DNA from: Saccharopolyspora gregorii
GTDB lineage: Bacteria; Actinomycetota; Actinomycetes; Mycobacteriales; Pseudonocardiaceae
Assembly: GCF_024734405.1 (NCBI RefSeq)
Contig: NZ_CP059556.1
Coordinates: 868,001-932,000, forward strand
Length of the DNA stretch: 64,000 nucleotides
Direction: 5' to 3'
Below are positions 1 to 8,627 of this stretch, in pieces. The first letter of the stretch is position 1, and the number at the start of each line of letters is the position of its first letter. Below the pieces are notes generated by a model, which saw only the letters and a list, made by a program, of their open reading frames with translations, did no database searches and was not told where the DNA came from. The position numbers and the translations under genes were made by a program.

Positions 1-83
1 CGCACGACGAGCACGGTCGAGCCGTGCGCTCGCACGACCAGGTCGCGAACCCGCGCGGTCCCGGATTCGTCGAGGTCAGACAT
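1..83 (-). CDS. N-terminal fragment of a tandem paralogue of the 1027-residue protein (cut by window edge)
   Basis: Only the first 27 residues lie in the window; the gene continues leftwards past base 1. The start codon is the ATG whose complement is at 81-83. The peptide begins MSDLDESGTARVRDLVVR and then has GSTVLVV, which matches the start of the next gene (MSEPEVEPVRVRDLIVR, then GSTVLIL). The upstream DNA is also alike: a run containing GCGCTCGGAGGTCC follows the start in both genes (about 98-116 and 3549-3562). I infer a tandem duplication that includes the leader. Function is unknown and taken only from the sister gene. Confidence 0.7.
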   Translation of the reverse strand, partial: MSDLDESGTARVRDLVVRAHGSTVLVV

Positions 84-445
84 GGATTCGCTCTCGTTCT
101 CCGCGCTCGGAGGTCCGCGAGCCGCCCGTGCGTCCGCCGCGCCTGCGCGGCGCTCGCGTTGACCGGCTGTCCGGGGCGTCCGGCGCCACCTGCGCTCGGA
201 CCAGGCGAGCGGCTGGTGGATCGTTCCGGCCGCGGTTGCGCCAAGTGTGCACTTCCGTTGAACACTAACACCGAACGGGTGTGGCGAACCGGTCCGCGGT
301 GACCCGCCGCAGCGCCCGCCTGCACCGGGAACCGACCGGCGCTCGGAGGCGTTCGTGCTGCTCAGCAAGGAGCTTCCGGAGCAGGGGCCGCGGTGCGGGC
401 CGGGTGCCGCGGTGCTGTCGGAGGGTTTCCCTCGGATGGGGACCG
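84..445. other. Intergenic stretch between the tandem paralogues, no gene
   Basis: No frame here has homology I recognise. The first 40 bases duplicate the leader of the downstream paralogue. Around 252-285 there is a locally less GC-rich patch with AACACTAACACC, which could hold a minus-strand promoter for the left gene, but I cannot point to a convincing -35/-10 pair. Confidence 0.5.
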
Positions 446-3400
446 CTACCGCTCCGCGGGCTCCGGCAGCTCGTCCGGGACGAACCCCACCGGTTCCGCC
501 AGCCGGGCCAGCGCGTCTCCGGCGGGGGTGCGCGCCGCGGCCCGCCGGTGCTTGCGGGCGAGGCGCATCAGCTCCAGGTGCTCGGCGTCCGAATCCGGTG
601 CCTCGCCCGGTTCCTCCGCCCGGCCCAGTTCGCGCAGCAGCACCACCGGACCGTCCGGGTCGCGGTCCACGGCGAGCACCGCGAACCGGGCCCCGGCCGG
701 GAACACCACCTCCCCGGTGGTGTCGCCCAGCGGCGTCGTGCGGCGCGCGTCCTGCGACCAGAGCATCACCTGCGCGTGGCCCTCGGCGCGCACCGGTTCG
801 GTGCCCGCGCTGAGGAAACCCGCCTCGGACACCGGCATCCCCGGCTCGTAGACGTCCAGCGCGTCCAGCTCCAGCAGCCGGTGCACCGGGCCGCCGTGCA
901 CCGGCAGCCTGCGCAGCCCGGACATGAGGCACACCGCGTGGTCGCCGAACTCGTCCCGCCCCGCGCCGCGCAGCGCGCGGTTCACCGACACGGCGCCGAA
1001 AGCGCCGTCGCCGAGGTAGAGCCGGACGGCCACGAGGTCGGCTTCCGGCTCCGGCTCCACGACGTCGGTGGCGGCGGCGAGCGCGGCGCGCACCTGCGCC
1101 AGCCCGGCCTCGAAGTCGGTGCCCGCCCGCTGGGCGAAGGCGGTGCGCTGCTGATCGCTGCTGCGCCGCTCGGCCAGGAACTGCGGCAGCGCCGGGATCG
1201 GCACCAGCGCCGAGCGCTCACCGGACGCGGTGCGGCGCGGCGGCAAGCGCAGCGCCGCCACCGACAGCCGCATGGTGCGGTCCGCCGGGGCGACCGCCGG
1301 TTCCGCCGCCGCGTTCGGTTCCGGCGGCTGCACCTGCGCGGCGCTGATGGTGGCGAGCTGGGTGACCCGCACCGGTTCGGGCCGTTCCGCGCGCTTCGCG
1401 GCGGCCGCGGACAGCCGCGCCTTGCGCTGCCGGGATTGCAGGGACAGGGGTGAGGCCCCCGGCTGCCGCTTCGGCAGCGCCGCCGGGGCGGCGAGCTGCG
1501 TCATCGGCACCTCGGCGGACATCCGGGGGACGTCCTGCGCGGAGTCGGCGCGCACCGCCACCGGGAACCCGGCGTCGGCCGGGAGCAGGCCGGTGAGCGG
1601 AATCCTCCTGGTGGCCAAGGACGTCATCGGTGCCGGGGACTCGTCTTCGGTGCCGGGACCGTCCGACGTGCTCGGTGCGGCGGCGGCCGATCCGGTCGGC
1701 GGGCCGTCCGCGCCGTCCGGAGCCGCGCCGCCCGGAGCGGCGGGAGCCGTCCCCGCGGGCGGGGCGGTGCTCGCAGCGGACGGCCCGTCCGCGGAGTCCT
1801 GCGGGGTTTCCGCCGCGGGCGCGTCCTCCGCCGCGGGCGCCACCGGTTCGTCGGAGGCGGCCACCGGCGACGGACCGTTCGGCACGGGACCGCCTGGCAC
1901 GGGACCGCCTGGCACGGGACCGCCTGGCACGGGACCGCCTGGCACGGGACCGCCTGGCACCGGACCGCCTGGCACCGGACCGCCTGGCACCGGACCGCCT
2001 GGCACCGGACCGGCCGACGCAGGACCACCCGACGCAGGACCGCCCGACACCGGACGGCCCGACGCCGCACCGGGCGACGCTGGACCGGCCGATGCCGGAT
2101 CGACTGACACCACACCGGGCGACACCGCACCACCCGACACCGGTTCGTCCGGAACCGGATCTCCCAGCCCCGCCGCCGCGGGCAGCACCGCCGGGAACCG
2201 CAGCCGGTCGGCCAGCGGCCCGGCCGCGCCGCGCAGCTGCTCGCGCATCGACTCCGACGCGATCCCCTGCACCAGCAGCCGCGCCCGCACCCGCTGCTCG
2301 GCGTCCAGCCCGGCCAGCAAGCGGTTCAGCGCGGCAGGCATCCCCTCCGGCAGTGGCGTGCACGGCCAGCCCAGCACCACGGTCAGCCGGTCCGGTTCGA
2401 ACGTGAGCCGGTCGGCGGCACCGGGCACGCCCGCCCGCGGCGCGGGCAGCAGCGCGACGCCCGCGGGCACCACCTTCGCGATCACCTCGTGCGGGGTGGG
2501 GTGCGGATCGGTCATCCCGCCCCAGCGGAACACCAGCGGCCCGGCGGGCACCCAGCCGCGCGGCGGCGCCCCGGCCAGCACCGGTTCCACCCGGCCGTCG
2601 GGGGAGTACCGCAGCAGCGCGGCGAGGGGCAGCCAGCTCGGCCCGCCCCGCTGGTCCGGGACGAGGGTGAACTCGGCGTGGACCCCGTGGCGGATCAGCC
2701 CGGTGGCGGACACGACGTCGTGCCCGAGCAGCGCCGCGAGCTTGCCGAGCCACTGCGGGGAGGCCGGTTCCGGGTGCGCGGGCACCAGCTGGATCCGCTC
2801 CCGCACCGCGTGCGGGAACCGCCGGAGCAGCGCCGCCACCTGGTGCGGTGCGATGGCGGGGCCCTGCGGCCCGCCGAGCACGATGCGCGGGTGCTCCGCG
2901 GACACCGCGACCGCGTGCCACACCTCGTCGGCGGTGGTCTCCGCGGTCGCCGAGGCCGCCAAGCCCGCCGGGACCGGTTCCGCGTGCAGCCCGCCGTCGT
3001 GCACCGCGCCGCGCGGCAGCAGCGCCTCCCACGGCGGCTGCGGGTAGCGCGCGCTGTGCAGTTCGCCCGCACCCCCGCCGGCCGGGAACCGCACCCAGCC
3101 GTGGTGGTCGGCGCCGGTGAAGATCGAGCCGCCCGCGACGAAGGTGACCGGGCCGTCCGGGGCGTACACCTCGACGGCGAACTCGCGCGCCAGCTTCTGC
3201 GCGGTGGACCGGCCCCGGCCGTCGAGCCTGCCCGCCCCGGAGATCGCCAGCCACAGCCGCGGCGGGCCGGTGCCCGCGTCCTTGGCACGGGCCGCGGCGG
3301 TGGTGACCGCCGTCCGGCTGGCGTGGCGCAGCGCGGCGCGGAATCCGCTCGCGCGCACGGCTTCGGCCGCGGCCAGCACGAGGCCGTCGCCGGGCGCCAC

Positions 3401-3529
3401 GGGCACGGCACCGAACACGCGCTGCTCGGCCTCATCGCCGCCGGAGGAGTGCAGGATGAGCACCGTCGAGCCCTGCGGCCGGACGATCAGATCGCGGACC
3501 CGGACGGGTTCGACTTCCGGTTCTGACAT
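446..3529 (-). CDS. Large multi-domain protein with low-complexity linker and ADP-ribosyltransferase-like C-terminal domain
   Basis: This gene encodes 1027 residues from the ATG at 3529; longer frames to 3691 read through a GC-rich leader and lack the start shared with the paralogue. Residues about 1-440 form a globular region. It includes a segment (LARE.AVEVYAPDGPVTFVAGG then GWVRFPAGG) resembling a module often seen in actinobacterial polymorphic, secretion-associated proteins. Residues about 455-640 are a Pro/Gly/Ala/Val low-complexity linker encoded by a 15-bp minisatellite. Residues about 800-975 look like an ART fold: GGPVHR (Arg motif), GFLSAGTE (Ser motif), TGEVVFPAGARFAVL (Glu motif and beta strand), VVLLREL. 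The usual first acid of the Q/E-x-E motif is Thr, so activity is uncertain. No signal peptide or membrane segment is seen. The ART assignment is by motif reading only. Confidence 0.55.
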   Translation of the reverse strand: MSEPEVEPVRVRDLIVRPQGSTVLILHSSGGDEAEQRVFGAVPVAPGDGLVLAAAEAVRASGFRAALRHASRTAVTTAAARAKDAGTGPPRLWLAISGAGRLDGRGRSTAQKLAREFAVEVYAPDGPVTFVAGGSIFTGADHHGWVRFPAGGGAGELHSARYPQPPWEALLPRGAVHDGGLHAEPVPAGLAASATAETTADEVWHAVAVSAEHPRIVLGGPQGPAIAPHQVAALLRRFPHAVRERIQLVPAHPEPASPQWLGKLAALLGHDVVSATGLIRHGVHAEFTLVPDQRGGPSWLPLAALLRYSPDGRVEPVLAGAPPRGWVPAGPLVFRWGGMTDPHPTPHEVIAKVVPAGVALLPAPRAGVPGAADRLTFEPDRLTVVLGWPCTPLPEGMPAALNRLLAGLDAEQRVRARLLVQGIASESMREQLRGAAGPLADRLRFPAVLPAAAGLGDPVPDEPVSGGAVSPGVVSVDPASAGPASPGAASGRPVSGGPASGGPASAGPVPGGPVPGGPVPGGPVPGGPVPGGPVPGGPVPGGPVPGGPVPNGPSPVAASDEPVAPAAEDAPAAETPQDSADGPSAASTAPPAGTAPAAPGGAAPDGADGPPTGSAAAAPSTSDGPGTEDESPAPMTSLATRRIPLTGLLPADAGFPVAVRADSAQDVPRMSAEVPMTQLAAPAALPKRQPGASPLSLQSRQRKARLSAAAAKRAERPEPVRVTQLATISAAQVQPPEPNAAAEPAVAPADRTMRLSVAALRLPPRRTASGERSALVPIPALPQFLAERRSSDQQRTAFAQRAGTDFEAGLAQVRAALAAATDVVEPEPEADLVAVRLYLGDGAFGAVSVNRALRGAGRDEFGDHAVCLMSGLRRLPVHGGPVHRLLELDALDVYEPGMPVSEAGFLSAGTEPVRAEGHAQVMLWSQDARRTTPLGDTTGEVVFPAGARFAVLAVDRDPDGPVVLLRELGRAEEPGEAPDSDAEHLELMRLARKHRRAAARTPAGDALARLAEPVGFVPDELPEPAER
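1881..2150. repeat. 15-bp coding minisatellite, about 18 units
   Basis: From 1881 to 2000 eight consecutive 15-bp units read GGCACGGGACCGCCT (five) or GGCACCGGACCGCCT (three). From 2001 to about 2150 the 15-bp period continues with diverged units (GACGCAGGACCACCC and similar). On the minus strand it encodes GGPVP pentapeptides inside the linker of the large protein. A homogeneous block at one end and a decayed block at the other is the pattern expected of recent unit duplication at one edge. Confidence 0.85.
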
Positions 3530-3778
3530 CGACCTGCTCTCGTCGTGCGCGCTCGGAGGTCCCACCGGTCGGCACTCGCCGGGGATCGGGAGGATCCACC
3601 CGTGGTGCGGCCGCGGTCGGGACGCCGTGCGCGGGGTTCGGTGGGGCAGGGCGGTCGCCGCGCGGCGGCCGCGTGCGCACCATGATCGCATCCGCCGCGC
3701 TCGGTGTCGCCGGTCACTCGGAACCCGGTGCGGGCGGGGCGCGCCGACGCCGATCGGGAGCAGATCGGGGCCGCGGGA

Positions 3779-4519
3779 TCAGGCGATGTGCTCGGTGCTC
3801 CCGGGCTCGCAGCCGCAGTCCGCGGGGCGGTCGCGCTCCTGCACGACCCGCCCGTCCTGCAGGGCGATGACCCGGTCCGCGTGGGCGGCGGTGGCCGGGT
3901 CGGCGGAGAACAGCACGAGGGGCAACCCGAACTCCGCGCAGCGCCGGCGCAGCAGCCGCAGGTGGTGCCTGCCAGTGATCGCGTCGAGCCCGGCGGTCGG
4001 GTCGTCGACCAGCAGCAGGTCGGCCCGTTGCAGCACGGTGCGGGCCACCGCGACGCGCAGCTCCTCGGCGCGGGTCAGCGCCGGGGTGGCGCGGTCCAGC
4101 AGCTCCCGCACGTCCAGCAGGTCCAGCGCGCGCTGCAGCAGGTCCGGGTCCGCGCGCCTGCCCGCGGTGTCCAGCGGCAGCAGCAGGTTGTCGGCCACGT
4201 CGAGCTGGGGCAGCAGGTTCGCCTGCCGGTAGACCACGCCGATCCGGGTGCGGCGGAACTCGGTGCGGGCGGCCTCGTCGAGCGCGGTCAGCTCGGTGCC
4301 CGCGATCCGCACGGTGCCGCGGGTGGGCCGTTCCAGCCCGGCCAGGCAGCGCAGCAGCACGCTCTTGCCGGAGCCCGCGGGGCCGACCACGGCGGTGCAG
4401 CGTCCGGGTGCGGCCCGGAGGGTCACGTCGTGCAGCGCGGGTCGGCGGGCCGTCCCGAACTCCTTGCTGATCCCGTCGGCGATCACCGCGCCGCCGGTCA
4501 TCGGGCATGTCGCGGACAC
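3779..4519 (-). CDS. ABC transporter ATP-binding protein with degenerate signature motif
   Basis: A 246-residue nucleotide-binding domain of the LolD/MacB-like size class. Walker A is GPAGSGKS (residues 46-53) and the Q-loop is VYRQ (Q99). Walker B is LLLVDDPTAGLD (about 168-179). Two canonical features are altered: the ABC signature LSGGQ is replaced by LTRAEE (about 148-153), and the catalytic Glu after Walker B is Asp (D173). The C-terminus carries a Cys-x-Cys (CGC). The start is GTG at 4519 behind GGAGGAGGA, a strong ribosome site. No permease gene is adjacent, unlike typical export systems. It may serve a distant permease or have a non-transport role. Confidence 0.75.
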   Translation of the reverse strand: MSATCPMTGGAVIADGISKEFGTARRPALHDVTLRAAPGRCTAVVGPAGSGKSVLLRCLAGLERPTRGTVRIAGTELTALDEAARTEFRRTRIGVVYRQANLLPQLDVADNLLLPLDTAGRRADPDLLQRALDLLDVRELLDRATPALTRAEELRVAVARTVLQRADLLLVDDPTAGLDAITGRHHLRLLRRRCAEFGLPLVLFSADPATAAHADRVIALQDGRVVQERDRPADCGCEPGSTEHIA

Positions 4520-4728
4520 GGGGTCCTCCTCCTCGTCGTGGGCGCGCCCGGCTTCGGCCGCGGCGTGCGCCCACCGTCGTCGACCGCGGGAGCCGGGCGG
4601 ATCAGCACATCGGCCAGGAGCCCTCCTACCGGAGGATGAGATCGGGCGCGCCTCCCTCCTCCGAGACGTCCGGGGAGCGGTCGGGTTGCGCGGGCCGGGT
4701 CCGCCGGGCGCGGGGGCGGATGCGCGAA

Positions 4729-4770
4729 CGGCCGCGGTCGTCCGCTGCGTGGAGCGGGCGACCGCGGCCG
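4729..4770 (-). terminator. Strong hairpin downstream of the 117-residue gene
   Basis: CGGCCGCGGTCG (4729-4740) pairs perfectly with CGACCGCGGCCG (4759-4770). The 18-nt loop itself contains CCGCT/AGCGG. It lies 31 bp past the stop of the minus-strand gene at 4802 and has no obvious U tract. Confidence 0.6.
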
Positions 4771-4801
4771 CGTGGTTCGTCAGCCGCCGGGCCGGGCCGG
4801 G

Positions 4802-5155
4802 TCAGGCGGAGGCGGCCAACCAGGTGGAACGCCCCGCGTGGGTGGGTACCCAGCAGCCTTTCGCGGAGGCCCGGTCCTCCTCGGGGTCCTCCAGCGCCAG
4901 TGCCGCTTCGACCACTTCGTCCGCGGACCCGGTGGTCCGCCACAGCACGGTCTTCGGGAACAGGACGTCCGGCTCGTCGCCCGGGATGCGGGCGGCGTCG
5001 GCCTCGTCCTCGCCGTAGAGCTGCACGATGTCGATCACGCCGTGGTGCACCCGGATCCCGACGACGGCGATGAGGGTGCCGTTCGCGTCGCGGGGGTGCG
5101 CGAAGTGGAAGTCGCGGGCGATGAGTGCCTGCAAGCCGTCCGTTATGTCGTTCAT
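4802..5155 (-). CDS. Hypothetical protein, 117 residues
   Basis: I do not recognise this family. The start is ATG at 5155, the first Met after an in-frame stretch that is a shadow of the DUF397 gene; GGTGG precedes it. The protein is acidic and soluble-looking. An N-terminal half with alternating hydrophobics (GTLIAVVGIRVHHGVIDIVQLYGEDEADAARI) suggests a small alpha/beta fold, and it ends GCWVPTHAGRSTWLAAS. It follows the DUF397 gene by 56 bp on the same strand, so the two are probably co-transcribed. A role with the XRE/DUF397 pair is only inferred from position. Confidence 0.6.
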   Translation of the reverse strand: MNDITDGLQALIARDFHFAHPRDANGTLIAVVGIRVHHGVIDIVQLYGEDEADAARIPGDEPDVLFPKTVLWRTTGSADEVVEAALALEDPEEDRASAKGCWVPTHAGRSTWLAASA

Positions 5156-5211
5156 GACGCCACCGAGGGTTCTGCGCGAGCGCTGGTCGATTGCGGGGGT
5201 CGGGGCGGGGG

Positions 5212-5448
5212 TCAGACGATCAGGTCGTCGAACTCGCCGTCCTTGGCACCTGACAGGAAGGCCGCGATCTCCTCCCTGGTGTAGATGAGCGCGGGCCCGT
5301 CGGGGTAGCGGGAGTTGCGGACGGCGATGTCTCCGTCGAGCAGGGAGGCCAGCTCCACGCAGTTGCCCACCGAGCCGCTGTGCGCGCTCTTGCGCCAGGA
5401 CGCTTCGGGCAGGTTCCCTGCGATCATTCCGTTTCGGATCTCCGGCAT
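5212..5448 (-). CDS. DUF397 domain protein (small partner of an XRE-DUF5753 regulator)
   Basis: A 78-residue protein with the DUF397 hallmarks: SWRKSAHSGSVGNCVELA, VAVRNSRYPDGPAL, and a C-terminal FLSGAKDGEFDD. In actinobacteria such proteins are encoded beside XRE-family regulators with a DUF5753 domain, as here (the regulator starts 288 bp away). Some pairs, such as the WhiJ-type modules of Streptomyces, act in developmental control, and others have been likened to toxin-antitoxin pairs; which applies here is unknown. The start is ATG at 5448, preceded by GGGAAC. Confidence 0.85.
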   Translation of the reverse strand: MPEIRNGMIAGNLPEASWRKSAHSGSVGNCVELASLLDGDIAVRNSRYPDGPALIYTREEIAAFLSGAKDGEFDDLIV

Positions 5449-5489
5449 CGAAGTTCCCAGCCTTTCCCCGAGTTGCTTGCAACGACCAG

Positions 5490-5555
5490 ATGCACGTGCA
5501 TCCGATCGTGCAAGGACCGTATCACTGAACGTTGGAATGATGTATGCACGTGCAG
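5490..5555. promoter_or_regulatory. Two copies of palindrome ATGCACGTGCA(T) upstream of the DUF397 gene
   Basis: ATGCACGTGCAT at 5490-5501 is a perfect 12-bp palindrome. ATGCACGTGCAG at 5544-5555 repeats 11 of the 12 bases, 54 bp centre to centre. Both lie in the 288-bp gap between the DUF397 gene and its XRE regulator, 42 and 96 bp upstream of the DUF397 start. They are plausible operator sites for the neighbouring XRE regulator; this is inference from position and symmetry. Confidence 0.5.
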
Positions 5556-5736
5556 ACGCACGGCCGCCCGGGTAGGTGACGCAGAGGTCCCTTGTGATCA
5601 CGGAGCGTCGAACTATTGCGGCCACAATCGCAGATTAATCCTGCATATGGCTTCGTGCAGGATCAGGCATCGCGGGAGCCCGCGTAACAGATCGCAAAAA
5701 ACTGTGAGGTAACTCACAGGAAGGGGAATGTGCGGG

Positions 5737-6693
5737 TCAGCTCGCGTTCCCGAGCGCCTTGCGCGCTGCTTGCAAGGTCTTGCGGGTCGCCTCCGGCGTG
5801 TGCGCATCGACCGCGAGCCGGTGGCTGACCTTGCTGTAGAGCTCCACGTCCTCCGGCTTGTCCAGGTACAGCGCGCCCGAGAGGTGCTCCAGGTAGACGA
5901 TGTCCGGGATCTCCTGCTCGGCGAACCGCAGGATCGTGAACGCGCCCTCCGCCCCGGAGCGGCCCAGGTCGAACGGCAGCACCTGCAACGAGATCGTCGG
6001 CAGCTTGATCACTTCCAGCAGGTGGTCGATCTGCTCGCGCAGCACGTCCACGCCGCCGATCGGCCGGTGCAGCACCGACTCGTCGATCACCGCCCACAAC
6101 CGCGGGGCGTTCGGCTGGGTGAACAGGCGCTGGCGGTGCATCCGCAGCCGAACCCGGCGCTCCACCTCTTCCTCCACTGCCTCCGGCCGCCCCTGGCTGG
6201 CGATGGCCCGCGCGTAGTCCTCGGTCTGCAGCAGGCCGGGCACGAACTGGATCTCGTAGGTCTGGATCCGCGACGCCGATTCCTCCAGCCCCACGTAGTC
6301 CTGGAACCAGGACGGGACGAGGTCGCTGTAGCGGTGCCACCAGCCGGGCTGGTTGGACTGGCGGACGAGTTCGAGGAAGGAGCTGCGCTCGCCCTCGTCG
6401 GACACCCCGTACAGGGTCAGCAGGTCGGCGACGTCGCGTTCCTTGAACCCGACCCGGCCGAGCTCCAGGCGGCTGATCTTGGACCCGGAACCGCGGATCT
6501 CGTACCCCGCGTCCTCGCGGGAGATGCCGCTGGCCTCGCGCAACCGGCGCAACTGGCTCCCCAGAACCAGGCGACGCGCGGTGGGGCCGCCACTCGCGGC
6601 ACCATCCGTGGGCACGTCCAGACCTCCCGAATCACGCACGGTCGTTTCCATCGACACATCGTCGTACCAGCGGTACGCACCGTTACCCGGCAT
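5737..6693 (-). CDS. XRE-family regulator with DUF5753 ligand/partner domain
   Basis: A 318-residue transcription regulator. Residues about 40-105 form the helix-turn-helix (LVLGSQLRRLREASGISREDAGYEIRGS then KISRLELGR). Residues about 125-315 are DUF5753 (FVPGLLQTEDYARAI, RRVRLRMHRQRLF, VIDESVLHRPIGG, LPTISLQVLPFDLG). This architecture pairs with DUF397 proteins, one of which is the next gene on this strand. The ATG at 6693 gives the longest frame; ATG at 6651 (METTVRD) is an alternative. Neither has a clear ribosome site. It is divergent from xth. Confidence 0.9.
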   Translation of the reverse strand: MPGNGAYRWYDDVSMETTVRDSGGLDVPTDGAASGGPTARRLVLGSQLRRLREASGISREDAGYEIRGSGSKISRLELGRVGFKERDVADLLTLYGVSDEGERSSFLELVRQSNQPGWWHRYSDLVPSWFQDYVGLEESASRIQTYEIQFVPGLLQTEDYARAIASQGRPEAVEEEVERRVRLRMHRQRLFTQPNAPRLWAVIDESVLHRPIGGVDVLREQIDHLLEVIKLPTISLQVLPFDLGRSGAEGAFTILRFAEQEIPDIVYLEHLSGALYLDKPEDVELYSKVSHRLAVDAHTPEATRKTLQAARKALGNAS

Positions 6694-6858
6694 GGCAGTT
6701 TAGCCCATCTCACCGCACCGCCCGCGAAGGTTGTGAACCGTTCCAGCAGGTCGAACGCGCATGATCAACATCCCCGGTGAATCCCCAGTCACCCCAGCCG
6801 GAACAGTATCGGCGCACGATCGCGCCGAGCGCAATGCCCGATCGTCGGTACCGATCGC

Positions 6859-6871
6859 TACGCTCACCGGC
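6859..6871 (+). promoter_or_regulatory. Leaderless -10 element of xth
   Basis: TACGCT (6859-6864) followed by 7 nt and the GTG start. The hexamer and spacing are the same as at thyA. No ribosome-binding site precedes the start. Confidence 0.55.
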
Positions 6872-7669
6872 GTGTTCACCGCCTCGACCGTCAACGTCAA
6901 CGGATTGCGCGCCGCAGCGAAGAAGGGATTCGTCGAGTGGTTGTCCGGAACCACCGCCGACGTGATCTGCCTGCAGGAGACCCGCGCCGAACCGGATCAG
7001 CTGCCCGCCGCCGTCCTCGAACCTGACGGCTGGTTCCCGCTGCTCGCGCCCGCCGCAGCGAAGGGCCGCAGCGGTGTCGCGCTGTACTCGCGGGTCGAAC
7101 CCGCCGCCTCCCGGATCGGTTTCGGCAGCGAAGAATTCGACGACAGCGGCCGTTACGCGGAGATCGAACTGCCCGGACTCGTCGTCGCCAGCCTCTACCT
7201 GCCCAGCGGTGAGGTCGGCACGGAACGCCAGGACGAGAAGGAGCGGTTCATGGCGGAATTCCTGCCGCACCTCGATTCGCTCCGCACCCGCGCGCGCGAA
7301 GACGGCCGCGAAGTCCTGGTGTGCGGGGATTGGAACATCGCACACCGCGAGGACGACCTGAAGAACTGGAAGGCCAACCGGAAATCCGCGGGATTCCTGC
7401 CGGAGGAAAGGGAATGGCTCAGCCGCGTCTTCGACGAACTCGGTTACGTCGACGTGTTCCGCGCCCGGAATCCCGAAGGCCCCGGTCCGTACTCGTGGTG
7501 GTCGTACCGCGGGAAGGCCTTCGACAACGATTCCGGCTGGCGCATCGACTACCAGGTCGCCACCCCGGGGCTCGCGGAACGGGCCACCAGCGCCGTCGTC
7601 GAGAAGGCGCCGTCGTACGACAAGCGCTGGAGCGACCACGCGCCGGTCACCGTCACCTACGACCTCTGA
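6872..7669 (+). CDS. xth: Exodeoxyribonuclease III / AP endonuclease (Xth family)
   Basis: A 265-residue member of the exonuclease III/APE1 endonuclease-exonuclease-phosphatase family. It cleaves 5' of abasic sites and degrades one strand of duplex DNA in base-excision repair. Visible motifs are VNVNGLRAA at the N-terminus, ICLQETR (metal-binding Glu), [16 protein letters not shown] and the terminal KRWSDHAPV with catalytic Asp-His. I chose GTG at 6872 over the upstream ATG at 6761: the protein then begins [11 protein letters not shown] as family members do, and a TACGCT box sits 7 nt upstream, as for the leaderless genes nearby. Confidence 0.9.
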   Translation: MFTASTVNVNGLRAAAKKGFVEWLSGTTADVICLQETRAEPDQLPAAVLEPDGWFPLLAPAAAKGRSGVALYSRVEPAASRIGFGSEEFDDSGRYAEIELPGLVVASLYLPSGEVGTERQDEKERFMAEFLPHLDSLRTRAREDGREVLVCGDWNIAHREDDLKNWKANRKSAGFLPEEREWLSRVFDELGYVDVFRARNPEGPGPYSWWSYRGKAFDNDSGWRIDYQVATPGLAERATSAVVEKAPSYDKRWSDHAPVTVTYDL

Positions 7670-7816
7670 TCGCGCGCACGGCGCAGCGATCGCCGTCGGC
7701 CTCCGGGCGGGCGGGACCCGTCCGGCCCGCCCGCGCCGCGCCCGCCCGCCGGAGCCGCCCGCGCCGACCACCGCCCACGGGCGCTCGGGCACCGCGGTGA
7801 TCGGGAACTGCTCGTC

Positions 7817-7829
7817 TACGCTCGACGGC
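7817..7829 (+). promoter_or_regulatory. Leaderless -10 element of thyA
   Basis: TACGCT (7817-7822), then 7 nt, then ATG. There is no purine-rich ribosome site, so transcription probably begins at or next to the start codon. Confidence 0.55.
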
Positions 7830-8627
7830 ATGCCCGACACGCAGTACGAAGACCTGCTCCGCCACGTGCTCGACCACGGCACCCGCAAAGCGGACCGCAC
7901 CGGCACCGGCACCCGGTCGATCTTCGGGCACCAGCTGCGCTACCGGCTCTCCGACGGCTTCCCGCTGATCACCACGAAGAAGGTGCACTTCCGCTCGGTC
8001 GCCCACGAGCTGCTGTGGTTCCTGCGCGGCGACCCGAACGCCACCTGGCTGCAGGAGCGCGGCGTGAAGATCTGGGACGAGTGGGCGGCGCCGGACGGCG
8101 ACCTCGGCCCGATCTACGGCGTGCAGTGGCGGTCCTGGCCCACGCCGGACGGCGGGCACGTCGACCAGATCTCCGAAGTGCTGCGCACGCTGCGGGAGAA
8201 CCCGGACTCCCGGCGGATCATCGTGTCCGCGTGGAACGTCGCCGACCTGCCGCGGATGGCGCTGCCGCCGTGCCACGCGTTCTTCCAGTTCTACGTCGCC
8301 GACGGCCTGCTCTCCTGCCAGCTGTACCAGCGCAGCGCGGACCTGTTCCTCGGCGTGCCGTTCAACATCGCCAGCTACGCGCTGCTGACCAGCATGATCG
8401 CCGAGCAGGTCGGGCTCGGCGTCGGCGACTTCGTGTGGACCGGCGGGGACTGCCACATCTACGACAACCACGAGGAGCAGGTCCGGACCCAGCTCGCGCG
8501 GGACGCGCGGCCGTTCCCGCGGCTGGAGCTGAAGCCGGCGGAGAGCCTGTTCGACTACACCTACGAGCACATCTCGATCGAGGGCTACGACCCGCACCCG
8601 GGCATCAAGGCGCCGGTGGCGGTGTGA
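7830..8627 (+). CDS. thyA: Thymidylate synthase
   Basis: A 265-residue ThyA, the usual length. It methylates dUMP to dTMP using methylene-tetrahydrofolate, leaving dihydrofolate. Motifs are [11 protein letters not shown] (phosphate-binding Arg), [23 protein letters not shown], the catalytic Cys in [33 protein letters not shown] and HIYDNH. The ATG at 7830 fits the family N-terminus. Its stop overlaps the folA start (GTGA), so the two are translationally coupled and dihydrofolate made here is recycled by the next enzyme. Confidence 0.97.
   Translation: MPDTQYEDLLRHVLDHGTRKADRTGTGTRSIFGHQLRYRLSDGFPLITTKKVHFRSVAHELLWFLRGDPNATWLQERGVKIWDEWAAPDGDLGPIYGVQWRSWPTPDGGHVDQISEVLRTLRENPDSRRIIVSAWNVADLPRMALPPCHAFFQFYVADGLLSCQLYQRSADLFLGVPFNIASYALLTSMIAEQVGLGVGDFVWTGGDCHIYDNHEEQVRTQLARDARPFPRLELKPAESLFDYTYEHISIEGYDPHPGIKAPVAV

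Noticed and set aside
1881-2010. Regular 15-bp repeats that could be mistaken for a CRISPR array
   Set aside because: There are no spacers, the unit is only 15 bp, and it is in frame within a coding region.
281-3254. Long open frames antisense and out of frame to the 1027-residue gene (up to 678 residues)
   Set aside because: They are Arg/Ala/Pro/Gly-rich shadow frames caused by high GC at third positions; no family motifs and no ribosome sites.
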